NCBI GenBank assembly: GCA_016765335.1
Contig: JAESQE010000538.1
Span: forward strand, 1-6,505
DNA: 6,505 nucleotides
Direction of reading: 5' to 3'
Origin: Planctomycetaceae bacterium
Lineage (GTDB): Bacteria; Planctomycetota; Planctomycetia; Planctomycetales; Planctomycetaceae
This document shows, piece by piece, positions 1 through 6,113 of this stretch (the first letter of the stretch is position 1; the number at the start of each line of letters is the position of its first letter). The notes under the pieces are model-generated. The model saw only the letters and a list, made by a program, of their open reading frames with translations. It did not search any database and had not been told where the DNA came from. A program made the translations under genes and the position numbers.

Positions 1-375
1 CCTTACGTGCAAGAAGGCTACGAAAACGGCGTTGCATTCTACGGCACCAAAGGCTTAATGCTGATCGGACACACCAGCGGCTGGCAGATGTTTGCAGAGC
101 GCAACAAGCTTGTGGCTGAAGGCAAAGGACGGCCCGAGCTTGATGACCATTACGACAACTTCTTCCAATGCATTCGCGAACAGAATCAAGACTCAGCTGC
201 CAATGCAAATATCGGACATCGGGCAGCAACAATTTGTCACCTTTCGAACATTTCCGCTCGTGTGGCTCGCGTGTTAAATTTTCATCCAGAAAACGAAACG
301 ATCAGCCACGATCAGCAAGCAAGCCTATTACTTGGTCGACAATACCGAGATAACCACTGGGCAGCTCCGGTATAG
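1..375 (+). CDS. Gfo/Idh/MocA family oxidoreductase, C-terminal part (5' end outside window)
   Basis: The frame is open from base 1 and ends at TAG 373-375, giving the last 124 residues of a longer protein. The GTG at position 7 is an internal Val codon, not a start. Family members are NAD(P)-dependent dehydrogenases of about 350-450 aa acting on sugars, inositols and related polyols. Their N-terminal Rossmann domain is missing here. What remains is the end of the substrate-binding domain: a strand-rich stretch with YENGVAFYGTKG, a helical stretch DDHYDNFFQCIR, then GHRAATICHLSNIS, which is the typical late-family helix, and the closing YRDNHW motif. These match the 'bacterial type' C-terminal region common in planctomycetes, where the family is greatly expanded. 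The substrate cannot be told from this fragment. The gene runs tail-to-tail into the next one, with 9 bp between stops and no strong terminator in the gap. Confidence 0.87.
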   Translation, partial: PYVQEGYENGVAFYGTKGLMLIGHTSGWQMFAERNKLVAEGKGRPELDDHYDNFFQCIREQNQDSAANANIGHRAATICHLSNISARVARVLNFHPENETISHDQQASLLLGRQYRDNHWAAPV

Positions 376-384
376 AATCTTGCA

Positions 385-2112
385 TTACGGATTAGTGTTT
401 AGTGTCGGAAATCTTAACGCGGGCTGTTTCGCTGGCGATGGTTCGGTTGTTTCCGGCACAAAAGCAGGAGGGCTGGTAAGAGGAACTGCCAGGGCAGGGG
501 TGGGAGACGCATTTTCAGAATCTTGCTTTTCCACATCCAAGCAGAACACTAGCCAATCATCCTTAATCAGCAACTGCTTGAAATTCATAGACAAATTCAT
601 ATTGTCCGAACGATTTGATGCCAATGGTAGAGAAATATGACGGTCGATATGCACTGGTCGCAGCAACGCTTCAAACTGTGTCACAAATGCACGCTGAGCA
701 AATCCTGGTTCTCCTAATTCGCCATCTGAAAGTTCTTCCTGTACTTCAATAGTCTCAGCTTTTACGACCAACTGATCGTCATTTAATTCGGTGACAAAAA
801 CAAGCCGAATCCTCTGAGTTTCGGATGCTGGGAGATCCTGGATTTGAAATTTGCCACGCACCATTAGTTCGATATGCTGATCCTGAAAACTGACTTGAAG
901 CGGCGAGGATTCAGCAAAGCTAAAATGAACTTCGATTGGCAATTCACCAGGGTTATCAATAAAGTTTTGATCAACCGCCTGTAGCAATACATTGAATTGG
1001 TCAACAGCCGCATTAAGGGAGAACCGTTTTCCTGCAAGTTTCTGCTTGATCAATAAACGATCAAAAACCTGCTTGTGTAGCATCATCCGAATATCGCCAG
1101 TTGCGTCCTCGGAAAAGTGTCCATTGACTGGCTGCTCTAGGAATTGATAGTTAAAAAACAATTTATCCTGCGTCGAAAAAGATGATCGACTCACTGGCGA
1201 CAGATCCAACTGTTCCAATCGATCCCAGATGTTTTGCTTTAACCATTGATTCGATAACTTCAAACGTTGTTCAATTTGTGAATCAATCTTTGGCTGTAAT
1301 CTTTCGACAATCTTCTGACCGGCTACCAGGTTGCCTTGTGCTGTATGCATTTTCGCAGCCCTTAAGGCAATTTCATCAGCGAGCGGACCGATCAAAGGTC
1401 TGTTGGAAAGACGGCTTTGAGCACCGATCATTTTTTGATTGGGCATTACCAATACAGTTGATTTTTGAGTAAGCAAATTTGTGCCATCAAACAAGACAGG
1501 CTTCGTGACACGAAATTGACTATTCCCCTGCTGTCTGATTGCCGCCTGAGGTGTGAATGCAGTCGTTGCAGATTGAACTGTCCCTTGGATATCAAAGTCG
1601 AATCTGGCACCACTACGACTCGGCTGGCAATTAAGGAAAACTTGAGACAGTGTCGTTTGCTGACCAGAAACCTGTGCTCCCAAAACATAATCCTGAATTG
1701 CGTCTGAAGTCTTTTCCTGCCTGCTCAACAATTGCTGAAGGCAATCTTCAGTAATCTCAAACCTGATATCTCCTTGTGAAATCGTTTGTAACTGGCGATC
1801 ACTAGCCGGCAACTGTGAGGCAATAGGCACCTGCGGGGTAATAGGTAGCTGCGGGATGATTGGCCTTCCCAGAACTCCCCGAGGGAAAAGGGGCGGCAAG
1901 AATACAGGTGGAGGCAATGGAATAGCCAGCGGAAAGATTTTAGCCCCTGGAGGAAAGAACCGCCCGGATGAGACTTCTGGCGGCTGGGCAGAACACTCAA
2001 TCATGAACACATGGACAAAGACGATCCAGTAAAGACTGAAAGCTAACTTTCCTGCAAACAAATTTTTATTGCTGAACCGACTCGGAAATGTATTCTCTTG
2101 GACACTTCTCAT
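385..2112 (-). CDS. Exported protein of unknown function with proline-rich ends (575 aa)
   Basis: I do not recognise the family. The start is ATG 2112-2110 and the stop is TAA at 387-385; no clear Shine-Dalgarno precedes the start. Residues 1-22 form a long charged n-region, 23-39 a hydrophobic core, and C40-S41-A42 before Q43 looks like a signal peptidase I site. C40 is not in a good lipobox. Residues 44-104 are proline-rich and include three hexapeptide repeats (PIIPQL, PITPQV, PIASQL). Residues 113-525 look globular, mostly alternating beta-type sequence, with an amphipathic helical stretch at 262-302 (charged, Gln- and Leu-rich). Residues 530-575 are a Pro/Ser/Thr-rich tail. There is no membrane segment after the signal and no obvious catalytic motif. 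The all-beta pattern with a long central helix could fit a two-lobed lipid-binding fold, but that is speculation. It is probably periplasmic or secreted. Coding reality is supported by the single long frame and protein-like composition. Confidence 0.77.
   Translation of the reverse strand: MRSVQENTFPSRFSNKNLFAGKLAFSLYWIVFVHVFMIECSAQPPEVSSGRFFPPGAKIFPLAIPLPPPVFLPPLFPRGVLGRPIIPQLPITPQVPIASQLPASDRQLQTISQGDIRFEITEDCLQQLLSRQEKTSDAIQDYVLGAQVSGQQTTLSQVFLNCQPSRSGARFDFDIQGTVQSATTAFTPQAAIRQQGNSQFRVTKPVLFDGTNLLTQKSTVLVMPNQKMIGAQSRLSNRPLIGPLADEIALRAAKMHTAQGNLVAGQKIVERLQPKIDSQIEQRLKLSNQWLKQNIWDRLEQLDLSPVSRSSFSTQDKLFFNYQFLEQPVNGHFSEDATGDIRMMLHKQVFDRLLIKQKLAGKRFSLNAAVDQFNVLLQAVDQNFIDNPGELPIEVHFSFAESSPLQVSFQDQHIELMVRGKFQIQDLPASETQRIRLVFVTELNDDQLVVKAETIEVQEELSDGELGEPGFAQRAFVTQFEALLRPVHIDRHISLPLASNRSDNMNLSMNFKQLLIKDDWLVFCLDVEKQDSENASPTPALAVPLTSPPAFVPETTEPSPAKQPALRFPTLNTNP
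1808..1861 (-). repeat. Three 18-bp tandem repeats inside the exported-protein gene
   Basis: Three imperfect 18-bp units (1808-1825, 1826-1843, 1844-1861) run head to tail. Read on the minus strand they encode the hexapeptides PIIPQL, PITPQV and PIASQL in the proline-rich linker after the signal peptide. The units are in frame and diverged at several bases, as expected for an old slippage expansion in a flexible linker. Confidence 0.7.
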
Positions 2113-2302
2113 ATAAAGACACCGCCCGATTTAGAGTATCTGTAACGACATTTGAGTGTGTCAAAGTCGAATTTTCCATCACAACTTGCAAGAGGCCAGA
2201 TGGCCACAAGTCACAAAACATCCTAAAATTTGCAGGATATATTGTATTATTCGGCATCAGGAGAAGATTGGTACCGCATTTCCGGGTGCTTAGAGCCTGT
2301 AA

Positions 2303-2328
2303 CCAACGAAAGAGGTTGCTTTTGTTGG
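2303..2328 (+). other. 10-bp stem-loop, possible weak terminator or remnant
   Basis: CCAACGAAAG (2303-2312) pairs with CTTTTGTTGG (2319-2328) through ten pairs, one a G-U on the plus strand, around a 6-nt loop. It is followed by ATTTTA, not a strong U-tract, so it would be a poor intrinsic terminator. It sits mid-gap with no gene ending just upstream on the plus strand. Confidence 0.4.
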
Positions 2329-2368
2329 ATTTTACCTGTTAAATCAACCATTCAGCCTGCTTCCACAG

Positions 2369-2515
2369 ATGACCAGCATGAAAATCAGCCAGATTCTGTA
2401 TAAAGATGACTTGAACCAAATCCAGTTGCTGCTTATGCTTAGCGACTTGTCGGAGAACCGCCCGGCAAAACTAATAGCACTATTTGATACAACTAACGAT
2501 TGCGTAACAGGTTGA
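2369..2515 (+). CDS. Possible small ORF (48 aa), unproven
   Basis: An ATG at 2369, with a second in-frame ATG at 2378, opens a frame that ends at TGA 2513-2515. The peptide begins MTSMKISQILYKDDLNQIQL and has a mixed charged and leucine-rich, helix-like composition. About the first 32 codons mostly end in G or C, which is more gene-like than the surrounding gap; the last 16 codons do not. No Shine-Dalgarno precedes either ATG, no family is recognised, and the frame is open upstream only to TAA 2300-2302. It may be a real small protein, a remnant of a decayed gene, or chance. It overlaps the candidate rplY -35 box by four bases. Confidence 0.15.
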   Translation: MTSMKISQILYKDDLNQIQLLLMLSDLSENRPAKLIALFDTTNDCVTG

Positions 2516-2540
2516 GCAGGATTTCCAGGTTGCATACAGT
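2512..2540 (+). promoter_or_regulatory. Candidate sigma-70 type promoter for rplY
   Basis: TTGAGC (2512-2517) and TACAGT (2535-2540) are separated by 17 bp. Each matches the housekeeping consensus at 4 of 6 positions. Transcription would begin near 2547, leaving a leader of about 130 nt that contains the hairpins described at 2596-2655. The match is modest and could be chance. Confidence 0.25.
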
Positions 2541-2595
2541 GCATCGGGACTTCCCAAGACGGGGCTTAACCACCCTCATTGCTCACGGATAGTAC

Positions 2596-2657
2596 GGCAA
2601 TGCAGTGTGACGCAACATGCCAAGCAGGTTTGACGTTTGTGCCTGCCCTTTCAGGAA
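2596..2657 (+). promoter_or_regulatory. Structured leader with alternative pairings over the rplY ribosome binding region
   Basis: Hairpin A is GGCA/TGCC (2596-2599 with 2618-2621) plus TGC/GCA (2601-2603 with 2612-2614). Hairpin B is GCAGG (2624-2628) with CCTGC (2642-2646) across a 13-nt loop. Hairpin C is CCTG (2642-2645) with CAGG (2652-2655) across a 6-nt loop. B and C compete for the same CCTG segment, and C covers most of AGGA (2653-2656), the best Shine-Dalgarno match upstream of rplY. This would permit on/off control of initiation. The pairing is seen; the regulatory role is inference, and the C stem is short. Confidence 0.35.
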
Positions 2658-2660
2658 TTT

Positions 2661-2672
2661 ATGAGTAAGTAA
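2661..2672 (+). other. Minimal upstream reading frame ATG-AGT-AAG-TAA before rplY
   Basis: A three-codon frame (Met-Ser-Lys-stop) ends two bases before the rplY ATG at 2675. AGGA at 2653-2656 lies 4 nt before this ATG but 18 nt before the rplY start, so it is nearer normal spacing for the mini-frame. Termination here could feed reinitiation at rplY. Alternatively the GAG at 2663-2665 simply acts as a weak Shine-Dalgarno for rplY. Confidence 0.3.
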
Positions 2673-2674
2673 TT

Positions 2675-3274
2675 ATGTCTAACGATCCAAAATTAGTAGC
2701 AGAACCTCGTGATAGTGCAGGAACATCCTCATCTAAACGCCTCAGGTCATCTGGTCGAACTCCAGGAGTTCTGTACGGTCATAAACTGGAAACTATTTCG
2801 TTTTCGGTTACTAATGACGTGTTGATTCCGATTCTGAAAACTGGTCACAAGGTTGTTGATCTTGAACTTAACGGTCAGGAAGAAAAAGCAATCATCCAAG
2901 AAGTGCAATGGGACACTTTTTCTACCTATGTGCAACACTTTGACCTTCTCAGAGTTAGTGAAGACGAGCGAATTCACGCAAACGTTTCTATCACTCTCAA
3001 GGGGACTGCACCAGGAACTCTCAGCGGTGGAATTTTAAATCAACCTCATCATACCATTCCAGTTGAGTGCCCTGTCATTCGCCTGCCAGATAAAATTGAA
3101 CTACGTATCGGTAGTCTTGAAATGGGGCAAAGTATTCACGTCAGCGACTTGGAACTTCCACCAGAAGTAACAACAACACTTTCTCCAAGTGAAGTCTTGG
3201 TACAAGTTGTTGCCCCTAAGGTGAGTAATGATGAGACCGAAGAAACAGAAGAGGAGACTCCAGCAGCTGAATAG
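2675..3274 (+). CDS. rplY: 50S ribosomal protein L25, Ctc/TL5 type (199 aa)
   Basis: L25 binds 5S rRNA in the large subunit's central protuberance. This is the long two-domain form (Ctc, TL5), about twice the length of the single-domain E. coli protein. Residues 10-97 are the 5S-binding domain: RLRSSGRTPGVLYGH (22-36) is the signature near the N-terminus, and VQWDTFSTYVQHFDLLRV (77-94) is the conserved strand pair ending the domain. Residues 98-182 form the C-terminal beta domain, with GTAPGTLSGGILNQ (110-123) and LEMGQSIHVSDLELP (148-162). The tail from 186 is acidic (Glu/Thr-rich), as is frequent in this family. ATG 2675 is chosen because the conserved domain begins soon after it and in-frame upstream sequence offers no better start. 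The gene heads the + strand cluster, 90 bp before pth; the rplY-pth pairing is widespread in bacteria. Confidence 0.96.
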   Translation: MSNDPKLVAEPRDSAGTSSSKRLRSSGRTPGVLYGHKLETISFSVTNDVLIPILKTGHKVVDLELNGQEEKAIIQEVQWDTFSTYVQHFDLLRVSEDERIHANVSITLKGTAPGTLSGGILNQPHHTIPVECPVIRLPDKIELRIGSLEMGQSIHVSDLELPPEVTTTLSPSEVLVQVVAPKVSNDETEETEEETPAAE

Positions 3275-3364
3275 TTGCACCTTGGTTTTGGCTCAATTGA
3301 ATGTTAGTCATTACCAAAGGATATTCTTTATTCTGTGAACAGCTATTGTATATGAGTCGATTTC

Positions 3365-3931
3365 ATGAAAGTGATTGTTGGCCTTGGAAATCCTGGCAGA
3401 AAATATCAGGGAACCAGACATAATATCGGTTTTGATGTTCTCAATGAATTAGCAAATAGGCATCAAGCTAGCCCATCGAGGTTAGCTCATGAAGCAGAAG
3501 TCAAGGAAATCAACCTCAGCGGAGAGAAAACGTTGTTGGTTGCCCCTCAGACATATATGAACTTAAGTGGTCGGTCAGTCGGCTCACTGGTTCGATTTTT
3601 TAAATTATCTTGCGAACAGGTGATCATCGTCTGTGATGATCTGAACCTTCCGCTGGGTAAACTACGATTTCGAGCCAACGGGTCTTCCGGTGGACAAAAA
3701 GGTCTCAAAGACATCATTAGTCATTTGGGGACCGAAGAAGTACCTCGCTTGAGATTAGGGATAGGGCGAGCAAACGGTAGAATGGATATTTCCCAATACG
3801 TCCTCCAAAAGTTTGGGAGTGACGACCAGGAAGAAGTGACTCACACAATTCAACAGGCAGCTGATGGGCTTGAAGCTTGGGTGAGTGAAGGAATAGAGCC
3901 TGTCATGACACGTTTTAATGCAAATAAATAG
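3365..3931 (+). CDS. pth: Peptidyl-tRNA hydrolase (188 aa)
   Basis: Pth cleaves the ester bond between peptide and tRNA in peptidyl-tRNAs that drop off ribosomes, recycling tRNA in the cytoplasm. The length is normal for bacterial Pth. The N-terminal VGLGNPG (5-11) and TRHNIGF (17-23) motifs hold N9 and catalytic H19 (E. coli N10, H20). QTYMNLSG (62-69) holds N66 (E. coli N68), and CDDLNLPLG (90-98) holds D91 (E. coli D93). SSGGQKGLKDI (107-117) is the tRNA/substrate loop. There, by a constant two-residue offset, K112 stands where E. coli has N114. ATG 3365 sits directly before the first strand; upstream GAG (3354-3356) is a weak ribosome site at 8-nt spacing. An overlapping out-of-frame 23-aa reading frame starts at ATG 3352. 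The 231-bp gap before rpsF suggests that S6 may have its own promoter. Confidence 0.96.
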   Translation: MKVIVGLGNPGRKYQGTRHNIGFDVLNELANRHQASPSRLAHEAEVKEINLSGEKTLLVAPQTYMNLSGRSVGSLVRFFKLSCEQVIIVCDDLNLPLGKLRFRANGSSGGQKGLKDIISHLGTEEVPRLRLGIGRANGRMDISQYVLQKFGSDDQEEVTHTIQQAADGLEAWVSEGIEPVMTRFNANK

Positions 3932-4021
3932 CAAGATTCGTGATTGATGACTGTTTTTCCTTATAAGAAGCATTGATAATTGAATAATTCTGTCAAAACG
4001 TTAATCTAACACTTTGATAGC

Positions 4022-4046
4022 CCCTGAGATGGTATTTATCTCAGGG
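4022..4046 (+). other. Perfect 9-bp hairpin in the pth-rpsF gap
   Basis: CCCTGAGAT (4022-4030) is the exact reverse complement of ATCTCAGGG (4038-4046), with loop GGTATTT. It is followed by AATAGATACACC, so there is no U-tract and it is not a classical intrinsic terminator. It may end or stabilise the pth transcript, act as a processing site, or be part of the rpsF leader. Its flanks resemble the second hairpin at 4105-4135. Confidence 0.6.
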
Positions 4047-4104
4047 AATAGATACACCATTTATTCGCTGTAACTCGTTTCGGCGTTTATTAATATTTTG
4101 CACC

Positions 4105-4135
4105 TGAGCATCCATCATTGATGATGGTATTCTCA
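4105..4135 (+). promoter_or_regulatory. Two-step hairpin in the rpsF leader, candidate r-protein control element
   Basis: The outer stem TGAG/CTCA (4105-4108 with 4132-4135) encloses an internal loop (4109-4111 and 4128-4131). The inner stem CCATCA/TGATGG (4112-4117 with 4122-4127) is capped by TTGA. It ends 27 nt before the S6 start codon. S6 mRNAs in many bacteria carry an S6:S18-binding leader element. I do not see the CCG bulge typical of that element here, so any such role is inference. Confidence 0.35.
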
Positions 4136-4162
4136 GAATGAGTCTTGATTGGGAGAGTGAAG

Positions 4163-4681
<519 letters not shown>

Positions 4682-4694
4682 CTTAAAAAGATAA

Positions 4695-4743
4695 GTCAGG
4701 CAATTTCAGGGCATTTTCTGTGACTCAGAAGATGCCTTCTGAC
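4695..4743 (+). other. Extended hairpin between rpsF and ssb
   Basis: GGCATTTTCT (4710-4719) pairs with AGAAGATGCC (4727-4736) over ten pairs, one a G-U, with a 7-nt loop. An outer GTCAG (4695-4699) can pair with CTGAC (4739-4743). No T-run follows, so it is more likely an attenuating or processing structure than a full terminator. Just downstream, CTGTTAACAG (4754-4763) is a perfect 10-bp palindrome overlapping a tandem TAACAG pair (4758-4769), which could be a protein site. Confidence 0.5.
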
Positions 4744-4804
4744 TGAAAGTCTTCTGTTAACAGTAACAGCCTAAAACATATACTAGGGTTGTAGGAGTTA
4801 TTCA

Positions 4805-5320
4805 ATGGCCAGTTATAATCGTGTCATCCTCGTGGGAAACTTAACACGTGACCCTCAAGTTCGATATACTCCCAGTAGTACAGCGGTATGCGAAATTGGC
4901 CTTGCAGTGAGCCGACAATGGTTCGATAAACAGTCTAATACCCGTAAAGAAGAAACGACATTTGTCGATGTGACTCTTTGGGGTAGGCAAGCGGAAGTTG
5001 CTGGTGAGTATCTTTCCAAAGGACGCCCGGTTTTAATCGAAGGTCGGCTGCAACTAGATCAGTGGGAAGATAAAAACACGGGTGACAAGCGGAGCAAACT
5101 AAGAGTTGTCGGTGAATCGATGCAGATGCTTGGTTCGCGTGGAGATGGCGGTGGTGGTGGCGGAGGCAATCGGGGAGGCGATCAAGCTTCTCAGCAACAG
5201 TCTTCAGCTCCTCCACAGCAAAAAACGAGTGCTCCTCAGCAGTCATCAAGTAACGAGATGCCTCCATCACCTGTAGATTCCTTTTACGACAGCACTCCAG
5301 ATGATGAAGTCCCCTTCTAA
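4805..5320 (+). CDS. ssb: Single-stranded DNA-binding protein (171 aa)
   Basis: SSB coats single-stranded DNA during replication, repair and recombination, and recruits partner proteins through its C-terminal tip. The start ATG 4805 has AGGAG (4793-4797) at 7-nt spacing. The OB-fold spans residues 1 to about 110: NRVILVGNLTRDPQVRY (5-21), then W39, F53, W59 and W87 near the positions of the aromatic residues that stack on DNA in E. coli SSB, and VLIEGRLQLDQWEDK (76-90). Residues 113-125 are glycine-rich, and 126-150 form a Gln/Ser/Pro-rich flexible linker. The protein ends DDEVPF, a close match to the acidic DDDIPF tip used for partner binding, so the protein is complete. It follows rpsF as in most bacteria and precedes rplI directly; rpsR, usually next, is absent. 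Confidence 0.97.
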   Translation: MASYNRVILVGNLTRDPQVRYTPSSTAVCEIGLAVSRQWFDKQSNTRKEETTFVDVTLWGRQAEVAGEYLSKGRPVLIEGRLQLDQWEDKNTGDKRSKLRVVGESMQMLGSRGDGGGGGGGNRGGDQASQQQSSAPPQQKTSAPQQSSSNEMPPSPVDSFYDSTPDDEVPF

Positions 5321-5348
5321 TTCAGTTTTTCTCAAATTAATTCAACTC

Positions 5349-5375
5349 AATCTGCCTGATATAAGTAAGCAGATT
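5349..5375 (+). other. 7-bp inverted repeat in the ssb-rplI gap
   Basis: AATCTGC (5349-5355) is the exact reverse complement of GCAGATT (5369-5375), with a 13-nt loop. It ends 32 nt before the L9 start. It lies where rpsR usually sits in other bacteria, but the 87-bp gap is far too short to hold that gene. There is no T-run after the stem. Confidence 0.4.
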
Positions 5376-5407
5376 TCGAATCGCAATAAAGTTTTTAAGG
5401 TGAAATA

Positions 5408-5914
5408 ATGGTTCGTCAGGTCCAACGTAAAACAGTCTTCTCTCCTCGTGTTCAAGGAGCAGTTGAGTTAATGCTTGCTGAAAATGTTACCCAGTTAGGA
5501 AAGCAGGGAGACATTGTTCGTGTGAAACCAGGGTATGCCAGAAACTTTCTGCTTCCTCAAGGCCTTGCCACGATCGCCACCGAAGAGAACAAAAAGGCAG
5601 TTGAAGAGCATCGCGAACGTTTGGTTGAACTGAACAAAAAACGCAAAGCCAATGCCAAGAAGCTCGCCACTGAAGTTGGCAAGTACTCAGTGACCCTGGA
5701 TGCTAATGCAAACGAAGAAGGCCACTTGTACGGTTCGATTCTTGCTGGTGACATCAGTAAAGCTCTTGTCGAAGCCGGTTACAATATTCAGCCAGAGCAC
5801 ATTTTCCTGGATGGCCCTTTGAAAGAACTGGGTATGTACACGGTCAACCTGAAACTCTACGAAGGTGTCAATTCTGAAGTTAAAGTCTGGGTTGTGCCTG
5901 TGAGTAGCAAATAA
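5408..5914 (+). CDS. rplI: 50S ribosomal protein L9, N-terminally extended (168 aa)
   Basis: L9 binds 23S rRNA near the L1 stalk and helps keep the reading frame. Residues 22-60 form the N-terminal rRNA-binding domain, with GKQGDIVRVKPGYARNFLLP (31-50) as the family signature. Residues 60-92 are the long charged connecting helix. Residues 93-165 form the C-terminal domain, with EEGHLYGSI (103-111) and LKELGMYTVNLKL (138-150). Typical L9 is about 148-150 aa and begins at the residue equivalent to M22. The first 21 residues are extra and basic (net positive, three Arg and one Lys). ATG 5408 is preferred because GG at 5399-5400 in AAGGTGA lies 7 nt upstream. However, ATG 5471 (M22) also has AAGGAG (5454-5459) at 11-nt spacing, so a shorter product is possible. 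The gene is last in the cluster and is followed by a strong terminator. Confidence 0.95.
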   Translation: MVRQVQRKTVFSPRVQGAVELMLAENVTQLGKQGDIVRVKPGYARNFLLPQGLATIATEENKKAVEEHRERLVELNKKRKANAKKLATEVGKYSVTLDANANEEGHLYGSILAGDISKALVEAGYNIQPEHIFLDGPLKELGMYTVNLKLYEGVNSEVKVWVVPVSSK

Positions 5915-5918
5915 TTCT

Positions 5919-5970
5919 GTTGCACATTTTAATCACAATACAAGTCCGTTGTGATTGATGATTTTGCAAC
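5919..5970 (+). other. Composite hairpin just after rplI
   Basis: AATCACAA (5931-5938) pairs perfectly with TTGTGATT (5949-5956) around a 10-nt loop. GTTGCA (5919-5924) pairs with TGCAAC (5965-5970) as an outer stem, leaving an internal loop of 6 and 8 nt. It lies between the rplI stop and the terminator and may protect the mRNA 3' end. Confidence 0.45.
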
Positions 5971-5979
5971 AAATGATCT

Positions 5980-6015
5980 AACGGATGTTGGAACTCTTTC
6001 CGACATCCGTTTTTT
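5980..6015 (+). terminator. Intrinsic terminator of the rplI transcript
   Basis: AACGGATGTTGG (5980-5991) pairs with CCGACATCCGTT (6000-6011) over twelve pairs with one G-U and an 8-nt loop. An unbroken T-run, 6010-6015, overlaps the stem end, and more Ts follow. This is the only textbook rho-independent terminator in the window. It lies 66 bp after the L9 stop, on the right strand to end the gene cluster. Confidence 0.9.
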
Positions 6016-6113
6016 GTTGCGCTGTGTAAACTGCTTCTACTATTGCAGCTAGCGTTAAATGGCAGACAGTTTAATTAGTCGGTCCTGATAAACTATTTTG
6101 GATCTAGCATGTT

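Larger units (their letters stand above)
2113..2674. other. 562-bp divergent intergenic region
   Basis: This gap separates the minus-strand exported-protein gene from rplY on the plus strand. It contains no convincing long gene and nothing I recognise as a tRNA or known riboswitch. Four things can be seen: a short inverted repeat around GGCC-AGAT-GGCC at 2194-2205 flanked by ACTTG/CAAGT (2184-2188, 2207-2211); a 10-bp hairpin at 2303-2328; a marginal 48-aa ORF at 2369-2515; and a run of small hairpins at 2596-2655 just before rplY. Promoters for both flanking genes must lie here or inside neighbouring sequence. On the minus strand a TACAAT hexamer (2246-2241) is the best -10 match, but it lacks a matching -35. 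Confidence 0.6.

Noticed and set aside
2241..2246. TACAAT on the minus strand as promoter of the exported-protein gene
   Set aside because: It is a good -10 match, but no -35 resembling TTGACA is found at 16-18 bp spacing, so it is not listed as a feature.
2088..2342. 84-codon plus-strand frame crossing the start of the exported-protein gene
   Set aside because: It overlaps the signal-peptide coding end in antisense, has a random-looking basic composition and no ribosome site.
2344..2544. 66-codon minus-strand frame in the divergent gap
   Set aside because: It is opposite the more gene-like plus-strand frame and has an odd Trp/Ser/Cys composition and no initiation signal.
2113..2674. tRNA or known riboswitch in the divergent gap
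   Set aside because: No T-arm consensus, acceptor-stem pairing or recognisable riboswitch core was found by eye.
4022..4046. Calling the 9-bp hairpin after pth an intrinsic terminator
   Set aside because: The stem is strong but no T-run follows on either strand.
4145..4162. Upstream TTG and GTG starts for S6
   Set aside because: They would put the GGGAG ribosome site inside the gene and add MIGRVK to a protein whose family begins near MALRNYEIMF.
4935..5270. 111-codon minus-strand frame inside ssb
   Set aside because: It is fully antisense to a well-supported SSB gene; its His/Cys/Leu-rich translation is what the Gly/Gln-rich linker gives in reverse.
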